Below, one piece after another: positions 1 to 8,601 of a stretch of DNA of 41,016 nt (within the stretch, counting starts at the first letter, position 1; each line of letters begins with the position of its first letter). Under the pieces are notes generated by a model. The model did not search any database. It was not told where the DNA came from and saw only the letters and a list, made by a program, of their open reading frames with translations. Position numbers and translations under genes: made by a program. Origin of the DNA: CAZLPW01 sp964561495 (GTDB taxonomy: Bacteria; Fidelibacterota; Marinisomatia; Marinisomatales; UBA1611); NCBI GenBank assembly GCA_964561495.1, contig CAZLPW010000012.1:1-41016 (forward strand), in the 5' to 3' direction.

Positions 1-681
1 ACCAGACATTGCCTGGCCATATTCTGCATTAAATGTTCCACTAATAAACTGGAGCTCTTGAATAGCATTGTTTTCAATTTCCACTGCAATACCTGCGTTA
101 AAAGGGTCTGTAACAGTCACACCATCAACCATGTAGGAAATTTCACCTCCTCTGCCTCCCCTAACATGTATCTCGCCACCCTCAGAAACAACTCCCGCCT
201 GCAAGGCAATTACATCCTCAAACTCTTCTACTGGCAAAAGCTCTACCTCTTCACTGCTTATATTTGCCTGTGAGTAGGTTACATCTGTCTGAATCATAGG
301 TCTCTCTGCCTGAACAAACACCTCATTCATCCCAATCACACTTTCTGGAAGAGCCCCATCTACCTGGGTTGTTAGATCAACCTGAACCCTGACGTCTTTT
401 ACAATTAAGTCCTGATATCCTATCATAGAAAAACGAACTGAGTATGTGCCTGGTGGCACCTGTAGCACATAATAGCTTCCATCGGCATCTGTAGCCGCAC
501 CCAGAAGAACTTTCTCAATAATTACATTTGCACCAATCAATGGTTCTCCCGTTTTTTTATCAGTTACTGTCCCCGCAAGCTTTCCAGTGGTACCAGCAAT
601 CAAGACTGACCCCATTAGAATAACTAGTAATATTATGCTAGTTGTTTTTTTGTTGTAGCTTCTAATTAAAACTGATTCCAT
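1..681 (-). CDS. TonB-dependent receptor, N-terminal part (cut by window edge)
   Basis: The reading frame is open from an ATG at 681 down to position 1, giving 227 residues without a stop, so the gene continues beyond the left edge. The first ~30 residues form a signal peptide (KK start, then a hydrophobic run ending near VLIAG). Residues ~33-115 are a carboxypeptidase-like regulatory beta-sandwich (LAGTVTDKKTGEPLIGANV, then GSYYVLQVPPGTYSV). Residues ~120-227 are the start of the TonB plug (VEEFEDVIALQAGVV, then RGGRGGEISYMVDGV and a conserved FNAEYGQAMSG). This layout is standard for outer-membrane receptors in the FCB group. The gene starts 33 nt after the stop of the secreted protein at 715-2772, on the same strand, so co-transcription is likely. 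The substrate cannot be told from this part. No strong ribosome binding site is seen before the ATG. Confidence 0.9.
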   Translation of the reverse strand, partial: MESVLIRSYNKKTTSIILLVILMGSVLIAGTTGKLAGTVTDKKTGEPLIGANVIIEKVLLGAATDADGSYYVLQVPPGTYSVRFSMIGYQDLIVKDVRVQVDLTTQVDGALPESVIGMNEVFVQAERPMIQTDVTYSQANISSEEVELLPVEEFEDVIALQAGVVSEGGEIHVRGGRGGEISYMVDGVTVTDPFNAGIAVEIENNAIQELQFISGTFNAEYGQAMSG

Positions 682-714
682 TTCTTGGCTTTTATAAGCT
701 TTAACTAAATTCTC

Positions 715-2772
715 CTAACGAACCAGAACTAGCTTTTTAATTTCATGAAAATCTGGGGTCGTCATTTCATAAAAATACATACCAGAAGGCAGCTCTTTTC
801 CAGAGTCCGAAACGCCCTTCCACTTCATTGTGTATTTCCCAGGATTCATTCTTCCATCTAAAAGCGTAGCAACCTTTTGACCAAGAATATTATATATCAA
901 TATAGTTACCTCAGAATCTTTAGCCACAGAAAAGCCAATTGTTGTTTCTGGGTTAAATGGATTAGGATAATTATTATTTAATTTGTATTTAAAAGGCGCC
1001 AACCCGCTGTTGTCATCAAGGGCAACCATAACACCAACGCCAACTGGAAAATTAACAGTATAAGATCCTCCATAAAGGTATAGATCTTCGGTGGTGGTAA
1101 AACCATCAAACTGACCATAAGCACCAACAGTTACGGTAACAGTATCATTAAGGGACCCTGAGGTGAGAACCTTGCCATCATAAGGAGATATCGTAAGCCA
1201 GGAAAGCATATCGCCTTGCTTTATAGCAACATTATCAACACCGATACCATAACCCCAATTCCCTTCACAGTCATCATAGTTAAATTTAATCTTTAAACTA
1301 TTTGCTCCACTTATGAAGGGCGTCAGATTGTACATATAGGAAGCCCAATACCACCCTGTTGTAAAATTGCTATCGAGAACATCCCAGGTAGTGCCCGAAT
1401 CAGTAGAATAAGAAATAGAGGCATTCTCAGAATATAAGCCCTGTTCATAGCAATGGCCCGACGGCTGCGGAAACAAAAGATCTAATAATAGAAAAATTGT
1501 TTCATTGCCCATTAGCTCTACTTCATTCGAAATCATTGTTGCGTTCGTCACACCAATACCGTCTCCGATTGCGTCATCATTTACATAGGCAAACGTTCCA
1601 CCATCTGGGGGCGTTTCGTAGGTCATGTACACTGAAGACGAAGCAAGAGAATCACCAACGAGCCAAAGACTTGGGAAGCTTGTATCATCAAAATAGATTA
1701 GGCCATCGTTGAAATCATCGGCAAGCAAATCTTGAGCAACCTGAAGATTTGCCAGCGACATACTAAAAACAGAATAATCAATGTTAGCTGTGTCAAAGTT
1801 CATTATTTCGAAGGTTTGCTCCTGGTATTCCCCAGCCATCAAAGGGTTTTCAAAGTTAATCGCTAAAGGATCCACTACAAAAGCCCCCATAGGTGCGGCA
1901 CACTGTTCTACACAGGGTTCAGATGAGCCCTCGGAATAAAGCGCTCGAACCTCAAAACAATACTCCGTGCCATTCGTAAGACCCTCAACAGAGTAATATG
2001 TTTCTGTTGTAACATCAACGACACTCCCATCAACATAAATCTCATATTCATTAAAGGATCCGCAGGTTGTTGTCTCGCCCCCGCTTCCGCCCCAGACTCG
2101 CACCTCATCAACGAACCAACCTTCTCCATTGCCTGTAGCATCAAGATATCGAAATGCAATATGTATCTGCTGCCCTGCATATTCAGATAAGTCAACAGTA
2201 TTATACCAAGAATCACCAAGAACCACTAGCGGATCAGAGACATATACGACATCCCACGTTTCGCCCCCGTTAGTTGAAATCTCAACCATGTTTGAATCAT
2301 GGGAATCTTCAGGGTAGCTATATGACTCTACAAATTCAAGGTGCGCTGTTGAATAACTGGTCAAGTCGATCAGATCTGTATACATGCGGCTATCAATAGT
2401 TGTCCCCGTACTGCACCAGAGCGCAACAGCTGAAAACCCATCTTCTAAACCATCTGAACATGGAATCATCCCAGATCCACAGGTTGCTGAATCTCCATCT
2501 GAATAACGGAACCAACCACCAGACCCCCCAACTGAGTCCACATGAACAATGTTAAAAGCGCCACTAGCAAGAGAACAACTTTCAAAACACTCAAACAATA
2601 ACACATCACCATAGTTAGATGTGTCTGGCTCGTCCCAATAAAGATCAACGGTTTCGCTAGAAAAGTCAGTTTCTAAAAATCTTGGAGGGCAAAGATCTTG
2701 TCCAATAAGCCCAATATCAAAAAACCCAACACATAATGCTAATAAAATAGATAGATAGCTTGTTTTTTTCAT
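715..2772 (-). CDS. Secreted Fn3/jelly-roll protein with type-A sorting domain
   Basis: A 685-residue exported protein of unknown function. The frame is open back to 2892, but I place the start at the ATG at 2772, because it begins a clean signal peptide (MKKTSYLSILLALCVGFF) and follows AAGGAAAAA. From there: half of an Fn3 domain (residues ~28-50, VDLYWDEP), a ~175-residue MAM/immune-inhibitor-A-like jelly-roll (with STNGGETWDVVY and WFVDEVRVWGG), the second Fn3 half (~238-291, EYEIYVDG to VRALYSEGSSEP), a linker, a second jelly-roll (~355-520, with STDSGTTWDVLD), and a C-terminal sorting domain (~597-685, YPNPFNPETTIGF to KKLVLVR). The sorting domain implies export across the outer membrane by a type IX-like system. 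It is probably co-transcribed with the TonB receptor downstream, so a surface capture role is possible but unproven. Confidence 0.88.
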   Translation of the reverse strand: MKKTSYLSILLALCVGFFDIGLIGQDLCPPRFLETDFSSETVDLYWDEPDTSNYGDVLLFECFESCSLASGAFNIVHVDSVGGSGGWFRYSDGDSATCGSGMIPCSDGLEDGFSAVALWCSTGTTIDSRMYTDLIDLTSYSTAHLEFVESYSYPEDSHDSNMVEISTNGGETWDVVYVSDPLVVLGDSWYNTVDLSEYAGQQIHIAFRYLDATGNGEGWFVDEVRVWGGSGGETTTCGSFNEYEIYVDGSVVDVTTETYYSVEGLTNGTEYCFEVRALYSEGSSEPCVEQCAAPMGAFVVDPLAINFENPLMAGEYQEQTFEIMNFDTANIDYSVFSMSLANLQVAQDLLADDFNDGLIYFDDTSFPSLWLVGDSLASSSVYMTYETPPDGGTFAYVNDDAIGDGIGVTNATMISNEVELMGNETIFLLLDLLFPQPSGHCYEQGLYSENASISYSTDSGTTWDVLDSNFTTGWYWASYMYNLTPFISGANSLKIKFNYDDCEGNWGYGIGVDNVAIKQGDMLSWLTISPYDGKVLTSGSLNDTVTVTVGAYGQFDGFTTTEDLYLYGGSYTVNFPVGVGVMVALDDNSGLAPFKYKLNNNYPNPFNPETTIGFSVAKDSEVTILIYNILGQKVATLLDGRMNPGKYTMKWKGVSDSGKELPSGMYFYEMTTPDFHEIKKLVLVR

Positions 2773-2963
2773 TTGTTTTTCCTTTTTTTTAGCCCAAGAC
2801 AGGTACACAATATAACATATCAAGTAATATTTGTCATTTTTTATTAGAAACCTACTTTTAACCTGATGCTTGCTAATGATATAAGCCTCCAATTAGATTT
2901 TTTACCTTCATCTTTTAAAATACTATAAAATACGTTTCTTAGATTCGTTTGGGAGTAAAAAAC
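2773..2963. promoter_or_regulatory. Divergent promoter region
   Basis: This 191-nt gap separates the minus-strand secreted protein from the plus-strand catabolic operon, so it must hold both promoters. For the minus gene I see ATGACA (2837-2832), a 17-nt spacer and TATATT (2814-2809), placing the transcript start about 30 nt before the ATG. For the operon I see a weak TTTACC (2901-2906), a 17-nt spacer and TATAAA (2924-2929); the ATG at 2964 is preceded by GGGAG. These are matches by eye to a sigma-70-type pattern in AT-rich DNA, so each box is tentative. No riboswitch-like fold was recognised. Confidence 0.4.
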
Positions 2964-4271
2964 ATGATCAACAGAAGTAAATCTCAACCTATTTTTGATC
3001 GCGCCCTTGATGTTTTAGTTAAAGGCGTCAGTTCAAACTTCCGATACCTTGGTGAAAAAGAAACGCCAGTTGTCTCTAGAGCAAAAGATGCCTATATCTG
3101 GGACGCTGATGGAAATAAGTTTATAGATTACCGATTAGGTTGGGGGCCAATTATACTTGGACACGCAAACGAAAGGGTTAACAGTGCCGTTGCAGAACAT
3201 TTAAAAAACGGGACCTCTTTTGCGGCAACAACGGAATTAGAAGTTCTTGTAGCAGAAAAACTTGTCAAAATGATTCCTGGAATGGAAAAACTAAGATTCA
3301 CAAACACTGGCACCGAAGCTACTATGCACGCTCTCCGAGCTGCAAGAGGATATACAAACAAGGAAAAATTTATCAAGTTTGAAGGGCAGTACCACGGTGC
3401 ACATGATTACGTCTTGTTTAGTACAGCTTCTTCTCCTGTTTCAGCAATGGGATCTCGACATTCACCAATCCCAGTTCAAGTTGGTTCAGGCATCCCAGAT
3501 AAAATTAGAGACTATGTTTACTGTCTCCCCTTTAACGACTTCGATGTTGTTGAACGCTGTGTAAAGGATCACCATGGCGATCTGGCTGCTGTGCTTGTTG
3601 AGCCCTGCTTGGGGAATATAGCAGGGATTGAACCCGAAAAAGGGTTTCTTGATCATTTAAAATCTCTTTGTGATAAATATAATATTGTATTGATTTTTGA
3701 TGAAGTAAAAACAGGATTTAGGCTAGACAATGGTGGCGCGCGGGAGACTTACAACGTGGTTCCTGATGTTTCCACCTATGCTAAAAGCCTAGGCAATGGT
3801 TTGCCCGTTGCAGCTTTTGGTGGGAGGGCAGAGGTAATGGAAGTTATAGGCGGTGGAAGCGTCACTCACGCAGGTACTTTTGGTGGGAATGGCGTGAGCA
3901 TGGCCGCCGCAAATACGGTCTTAGATATTTTAACAGAAACTCCAGTATTAAAAGAACTAGCAAATCGAGGGAATAGATTAAAAAAGGGTATCGATCAAAT
4001 CCTTACAGAATCTGGATTAGCACATCAAATGTGTGGTCACCCTAATATACAAGGGTTTTTATTAACTGAGTTTCCCGTTAAAGAAGTGAGAGACCTCGCC
4101 CACAGTAACGACAGTTTATATGAAAAGATAATGAAAAAGATGTATGAAAAAGGCGTCTGGGTTGAAAGCGATCCGCGAGAGCCTTGGTTTTTATGCGCAT
4201 CTCATACAAGCGAGATTATAGATGAAACCTTAAATATATTTCAGGAATCTGTTAAAGAATCAATTCACTAA
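2964..4271 (+). CDS. Class III aminotransferase, glutamate-1-semialdehyde-aminomutase-like
   Basis: A 435-residue PLP-dependent class III transaminase. The frame opens at a TTG at 2949, but the ATG at 2964 has GGGAG eight bases upstream and is the better start. The cofactor residues are present: FDEVKTGFR with Asp246, and YAKSLGNGLPVAAFGG with the Schiff-base Lys274. Other family marks are FTNTGTEATMHALRAAR and GHANERVNSAV. It resembles HemL in the DEVxTGFR and GLPVAAFGG segments. However, it opens a catabolic operon with an amine oxidase and a transporter and lies near no haem gene, so a role in amine or amino-acid breakdown is more likely than tetrapyrrole synthesis. Its TAA is immediately followed by the ATG of the oxidase gene, with no gap. 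Confidence 0.88.
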   Translation: MINRSKSQPIFDRALDVLVKGVSSNFRYLGEKETPVVSRAKDAYIWDADGNKFIDYRLGWGPIILGHANERVNSAVAEHLKNGTSFAATTELEVLVAEKLVKMIPGMEKLRFTNTGTEATMHALRAARGYTNKEKFIKFEGQYHGAHDYVLFSTASSPVSAMGSRHSPIPVQVGSGIPDKIRDYVYCLPFNDFDVVERCVKDHHGDLAAVLVEPCLGNIAGIEPEKGFLDHLKSLCDKYNIVLIFDEVKTGFRLDNGGARETYNVVPDVSTYAKSLGNGLPVAAFGGRAEVMEVIGGGSVTHAGTFGGNGVSMAAANTVLDILTETPVLKELANRGNRLKKGIDQILTESGLAHQMCGHPNIQGFLLTEFPVKEVRDLAHSNDSLYEKIMKKMYEKGVWVESDPREPWFLCASHTSEIIDETLNIFQESVKESIH

Positions 4272-5543
4272 ATGAAGCCGAAAACATTCTGGACGGAACA
4301 GCATCCGCCTAACGCGGGCTTAGAAACTTCATCAAAGCTTCCAGAGAAAACAGAAAATATTATAATAGGGAGTGGCTATACAGGCCTTTCAGCCGCTAGA
4401 GTTCTGTCAAAAGCAGGAGAGGGGGTCACTGTTCTCGATCAAAACTGTATAGGATGGGGGGCAAGCTCAAGAAATGGAGGAATGGCAACTCCTGGCCTGA
4501 AACAAGATATTTTTAAGATTTATAAAAAATATGGCGTTGACTATGCGCGGGAATTTTGGAAAGCATCTTTAGACGCAATAGATTTGCTAGAAAATATTAT
4601 AACCGAAGAAGAAATTGACTGTGATTGGTCTAGAGATGGACATATTGCCTTGGCTTGCAAGCAGTCTCACTATGATAAATTACCAGAATATGCAAATTGG
4701 ATAGAACAAGAACTTGGACACAAAAAAACGCTTGTTCCCAAGCAAGAAATTTATTCAGAGATCGGCTCTGATTTTTATTTTGGTGGTCTGTCAGATGAAG
4801 TTAGTGGAGGGCTTCATCCTTCTAAGTTTGTTAATGGCCTGGCCTCTTCTCTACTGCGTTTAGAGGTTAATCTATGTGAAAACACAAGAGTAAATTCAAT
4901 TAAAAAACTTGGCTCTGTGTACGAGGTGATAACATCAAAGGGTGCGATTAAAGCAGAAAGAGTTATTATTGCAACTAATGGGTATACGGATAAGTTAGTA
5001 CCAAAATTAAAGCCCAAAATTTTTCCTGTTGGCAGTTATATTATTGTTTCTGAAAAGCTTCCAGAAAATTTTCAAAAAAGGATAAGCCCCAAAAATCGAA
5101 TGTTTTATGATTCAAAATGGTTTATAAACTACTTTAGACTTACTCCCGATGGCAGAATGTTGTGGGGCGGAAGAAATGACCTAAGCACCAATCTTGATCT
5201 ACAGGAAAGCGCAGAAATCCTATCAAAAGAAGTCCGGTCTGTGTTCCCAGAACTAGAAAAAACTCAGTTTACAAACACCTGGACTGGAAAATTAGGAATT
5301 ACTTTTGACCTCATGCCACATATTGGTCAGGTTGATGGCATCCACTATGCATTTGGCTATGGAGGACATGGTTTATCAATCGCCACCTATCTTGGTACAG
5401 AAATGGGTCTGCTTATCACAGGACAAAAAAACAGAAGCCCCTTTGAAGAAATAGCCCACCAAACAATGTTTTTCTATAAAAACGACCCTTGGTTTTTACC
5501 TTTTGCTGCAAAATATTTTCGTTTCTTGGATTGGATTTCGTAA
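4272..5543 (+). CDS. FAD-dependent amine/amino-acid oxidase (DAO family)
   Basis: A 423-residue DAO-family flavoprotein. The dinucleotide-binding site is at residues 33-38 (IIGSGYTGLSAARVL), followed by an acidic Asp at the end of strand two (TVLDQN) and the family motif GWGASSRNGG at 61-70. Near the C-terminus FGYGGHGLSIATYLG is the second FAD contact usual in this family. The start FWTEQHPP and overall length match the gamma-glutamylputrescine oxidase (PuuB)-like branch, which oxidises amines to an aldehyde with release of ammonia or amine. No glutamine-synthetase-like PuuA is seen in the window, so a gamma-glutamylated route is not supported here. It starts directly after the stop of the upstream transaminase and ends 6 nt before the symporter start. 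Cytoplasmic; substrate unknown. Confidence 0.87.
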   Translation: MKPKTFWTEQHPPNAGLETSSKLPEKTENIIIGSGYTGLSAARVLSKAGEGVTVLDQNCIGWGASSRNGGMATPGLKQDIFKIYKKYGVDYAREFWKASLDAIDLLENIITEEEIDCDWSRDGHIALACKQSHYDKLPEYANWIEQELGHKKTLVPKQEIYSEIGSDFYFGGLSDEVSGGLHPSKFVNGLASSLLRLEVNLCENTRVNSIKKLGSVYEVITSKGAIKAERVIIATNGYTDKLVPKLKPKIFPVGSYIIVSEKLPENFQKRISPKNRMFYDSKWFINYFRLTPDGRMLWGGRNDLSTNLDLQESAEILSKEVRSVFPELEKTQFTNTWTGKLGITFDLMPHIGQVDGIHYAFGYGGHGLSIATYLGTEMGLLITGQKNRSPFEEIAHQTMFFYKNDPWFLPFAAKYFRFLDWIS

Positions 5544-5549
5544 ATAATT

Positions 5550-7007
5550 ATGTACCCTATTTCACAGGTCGACTATTTTATCATTTCAATATATCTTGCT
5601 GGAATGATAGGAGTAGGCTTTTGGTTTGCAAAAAAGCATGCTGATTTTGATGATTTTTTTCTGGCGGGAAGGTCTCTCACCACCCCGATTCTTATTACAA
5701 CACTCATATCAACATATTATGGGATAGATGTTTTATTTGGAGATACTCAGCTTGCATTCACAGATGGCGTTGTGGCTTGGTTCGGATATGCTCGCCCTAC
5801 ATATGCATTTTTTTTAATTGCCGCTTTGGTCCTTGCTAAGCGACTTCGAGAAGACAACTTTAAGAGCCTCCCTGATATTTTAGATTCCTATTATGGAAAA
5901 AAAACTCGGTATGTAGGTGCAATAACTTCTTTTATCTATTCTCTACCAGCTTTATCACTTTATGGTTTTGGAATGCTTGGAGAAGTGATTCTTGGTTGGG
6001 AGCCTGTTTTTGGAATGTTGGTTCTTGGTGGAATAGCCTTGGCCTATACCCTAACAGGTGGTTTTTGGGCTGTTGCTCTTACAGACTCCATTCAATTTGT
6101 TATGATGTGTTTAGTCATTGCAATGGCTTTCCCTTTTGCAATGAATTTTATTGGCGGATTCAGCTCAATGATAGAATTATTACCAGAAAGTTTTTTTGAT
6201 ACCTTGGGAGATCTAAATATTTTTTTAATTATTATTTACGCATCTACAGGCCTGTCCGTTCTTGTTGAGCCAACATTTTATCAAAGAATTTTTGCCGCGA
6301 AATCTTATAAAAATGTTCGCAATGCATTAATCATTGGAATATTTATTTGGGGATCTTATGATTGGCTAATTACAATTTTAGCTATGTCCGCCAAAGTAGC
6401 TGTAATAAAAGGGCTCCTTCCCCCTACACTAGAGCCAGATGCTGCTCTATTAACAATCGTAGTTGCAGCCTTGCCTGTAGGTGCCGTTGGATTGTTTATA
6501 TCTGGAGTCTTATCGACAGAGATGTCCACACTGGATTCCTACTGTCTTGTCGCTGGTGGGAACATATCATATGACATTTACAAACCCGCCATAAACCCAA
6601 AGGCAGATGATCAAAAACTAATAAAAATAACTCGCCTTGGTATCATTTTATCCTGGATATTGGGTTTTGGTATGGCAACGTTATTTAAACAAATGCTTGG
6701 ACTTTGGGTGTTTCTCGCATCTATTCTAATATCAAGCACATTAGTACCAATTTTATTAGGACTATTCATAAAAAAGCTTAGAAAACCACTTGCTGGTTTC
6801 ATTAGCTCTTCAACAGGATTGATTTCTACTATTATTTTAAACCTATATATTATGGCAAAAGGCAATTTTAATGTTTCTGAAGAAACATATGTTATACAGT
6901 GGTTTGGTATTGATTTTTTACAAGAATTTGTTATGTACATAACTGTACCAATTTCTCTTGTAGGTTTTTTTATAGGTTTTATTTTAAACGAAAGGATTAA
7001 AGTTTGA
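5550..7007 (+). CDS. Sodium:solute symporter (SSF family)
   Basis: A 485-residue integral membrane protein with about 13 hydrophobic segments, matching the SSF fold. The family start is clear: DDFFLAGRSLTTPILITTLISTYYG around residues 34-58, with later SSF features such as LTGGFWAVALTDSIQFVMM and STEMSTLDSYCLVAGGNISYDIY. It should import an organic solute with sodium. Its place between the amine oxidase and the aldehyde dehydrogenase suggests it brings in the operon's substrate. Its TGA at 7005-7007 overlaps the TTG start of a 42-residue membrane protein. No ribosome binding site is obvious before the ATG, in keeping with translation coupled to the upstream gene. Confidence 0.93.
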   Translation: MYPISQVDYFIISIYLAGMIGVGFWFAKKHADFDDFFLAGRSLTTPILITTLISTYYGIDVLFGDTQLAFTDGVVAWFGYARPTYAFFLIAALVLAKRLREDNFKSLPDILDSYYGKKTRYVGAITSFIYSLPALSLYGFGMLGEVILGWEPVFGMLVLGGIALAYTLTGGFWAVALTDSIQFVMMCLVIAMAFPFAMNFIGGFSSMIELLPESFFDTLGDLNIFLIIIYASTGLSVLVEPTFYQRIFAAKSYKNVRNALIIGIFIWGSYDWLITILAMSAKVAVIKGLLPPTLEPDAALLTIVVAALPVGAVGLFISGVLSTEMSTLDSYCLVAGGNISYDIYKPAINPKADDQKLIKITRLGIILSWILGFGMATLFKQMLGLWVFLASILISSTLVPILLGLFIKKLRKPLAGFISSSTGLISTIILNLYIMAKGNFNVSEETYVIQWFGIDFLQEFVMYITVPISLVGFFIGFILNERIKV

Positions 7008-7132
7008 GTTATTGGGAAATATTTACTTGGATAACAGTATTTGTTCTTAGTATTGGATCAATAACAGTGTTTATATTTTTTGTCAAAGACATAAAAACCA
7101 TACTTGGAAAGTTTCTTAAGGGAAATAAATGA
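7004..7132 (+). CDS. 42-residue single-helix membrane protein next to symporter
   Basis: A short frame read directly from the sequence. It begins with TTG at 7004, overlapping the symporter stop (TTGA), and ends with TGA at 7130-7132, overlapping the ATG of the aldehyde dehydrogenase (ATGA). The product begins SYWEIFTWITVFVLSIGSI, has one hydrophobic helix at about residues 6-27 with a Trp at each early turn, then a basic amphipathic tail (KDIKTILGKFLKGNK). Small one-helix partners encoded beside SSF symporters are a known theme. I infer it is an accessory or stabilising subunit of the transporter. Start and stop overlaps on both sides argue for a translated gene rather than a spacer. No family is recognised by sequence. 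Confidence 0.68.
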   Translation: MSYWEIFTWITVFVLSIGSITVFIFFVKDIKTILGKFLKGNK

Positions 7133-8601
7133 ATTATAAAAACTATATTAACAATAATTGGTTTGAATCAGAGTCAGGAAAAACATTCAAAGCAGTTAAT
7201 CCATACACAGAAGAGGTAATTGCAGAAATCCAAGCTAGCAATGAAATTGATGTAAATAAAGCTGTTGAAGCGGCTATCAGGGCCTACAAGGAGTGGGGCC
7301 ATATAACCCCTGGAGAACGCCGTGATTTTCTTCGAAAGCTTGCAACCAGATCGTTGGAAAATGCTGAGCCACTTGCAAAAACAATTTCTACAGAAATGGG
7401 GAAGCCATTTAAAGAGGCCTTAGGAGAAATTGATGATCTGGCTGAATATCTAGAATATTATAGCGAATTAGCTCGAGATCAAATTGGCAGAATTGTCGCT
7501 CCTGTTGATAAAGAATCAATGTCTTTAGTTAAGTATGAACCTTATGGGGTCGTTGGATGTATAATCCCCTGGAACTACCCTCTTTCACTTATGGGTTGGA
7601 AACTTGCGCCTGCTCTCGCTGCTGGTAATACAGTAGTTATGAAACCCAGTGAAATAACATCTTTATCTATATTACATTGGATAGATATTGTTGGCGATAT
7701 TATGCCTCCAGGTGTAATGAATGTAATAACTGGCTATGGTATTGAGGCTGGTGAGGCTATTGTGAAACATCCAAAAGTACCGATAATCACTTTTACTGGT
7801 TCTGTGAAAACTGGAAAAAGAATAGCAAAAATTTCAGCAAAAAATCTAAAAAAGGTTTCGCTGGAGCTTGGAGGTAAAGATCCTGTTGTTGTATGCGATG
7901 ATGCAGATATAGCCGTTGCCGCTAAAGGAACCTCCTGGGGCGGCTTCGTAAATGCGGGGCAGGTCTGTACATCTATAGAACGTGTTTATGTTTATGAAAA
8001 AGTTGCAAAAAAATTCACTGAAGCTTTGGTTGAGGAAGCAAAAAAAATCAAACTTGGGAATCCAATGGATCAGTCAACAGATGTTGGCCCAATGGCATCT
8101 GTATCACAGTTTAACAACACAATCAATAAAGTAGCACTAGCAAAAAAACAAGGTGCCCGAGTCCTAACTGGAGGTCGGAAAGCTGAAAGTTTTGATAAAG
8201 GTTATTTCTATTTACCCACTGTCTTTGATAAAATAACATCAAATATGGATATCGTTACAGAAGAGTCTTTTAGTCCTGTGATCCCAATTCAGACAGTCCA
8301 ATCAATGGAAGAGGCTATAAGCTTATCAAACTCAACAAAGTACGGTCTCGGTTGTACCATTTTCACTAAAGACCTTGAGCAGGCTATGAAAGCAGCAGAT
8401 AAAATAAAGTCTGGTACCGTTTGTATTAATAGCCCCTTAATGGAAAACATCGCTGCACCATTTGGTGGCATGAAACAATCGGGCATAGGTCGGGAACATG
8501 GCACAGAGGCCCTAGAAGAGTTTAGGCAGGCTAAACATATTTTTATTGATTACAATCATGAAAAAAAAGGCTGGTGGTTTAACAATAAAAAAACATCATG
8601 A
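7129..8601 (+). CDS. NAD(P)-dependent aldehyde dehydrogenase, first copy
   Basis: A 490-residue member of the aldehyde dehydrogenase superfamily, closest in pattern to betaine- or aminoaldehyde dehydrogenases. The catalytic residues are in place: Asn149 (IIPWNYPL), general base Glu246 (SLELGGKDP) and nucleophile Cys280 (NAGQVCTS). The C-terminal PFGGMKQSGIGREHG motif is intact, so a full-length active enzyme is expected. It should oxidise an aldehyde made by the oxidase or a transaminase to the acid. It overlaps its neighbours by ATGA on both sides (7129 and 8598), indicating coupled translation. A close paralogue follows at 9908-11389. The exact aldehyde cannot be read from sequence; an omega-aminoaldehyde is plausible from the context. 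Confidence 0.93.
   Translation: MNYKNYINNNWFESESGKTFKAVNPYTEEVIAEIQASNEIDVNKAVEAAIRAYKEWGHITPGERRDFLRKLATRSLENAEPLAKTISTEMGKPFKEALGEIDDLAEYLEYYSELARDQIGRIVAPVDKESMSLVKYEPYGVVGCIIPWNYPLSLMGWKLAPALAAGNTVVMKPSEITSLSILHWIDIVGDIMPPGVMNVITGYGIEAGEAIVKHPKVPIITFTGSVKTGKRIAKISAKNLKKVSLELGGKDPVVVCDDADIAVAAKGTSWGGFVNAGQVCTSIERVYVYEKVAKKFTEALVEEAKKIKLGNPMDQSTDVGPMASVSQFNNTINKVALAKKQGARVLTGGRKAESFDKGYFYLPTVFDKITSNMDIVTEESFSPVIPIQTVQSMEEAISLSNSTKYGLGCTIFTKDLEQAMKAADKIKSGTVCINSPLMENIAAPFGGMKQSGIGREHGTEALEEFRQAKHIFIDYNHEKKGWWFNNKKTS

Noticed and set aside
2773..2892. N-terminal extension of the secreted protein up to 2892
   Set aside because: The extra 40 residues are basic and lie before a standard signal peptide, and a good ribosome site precedes the ATG at 2772.
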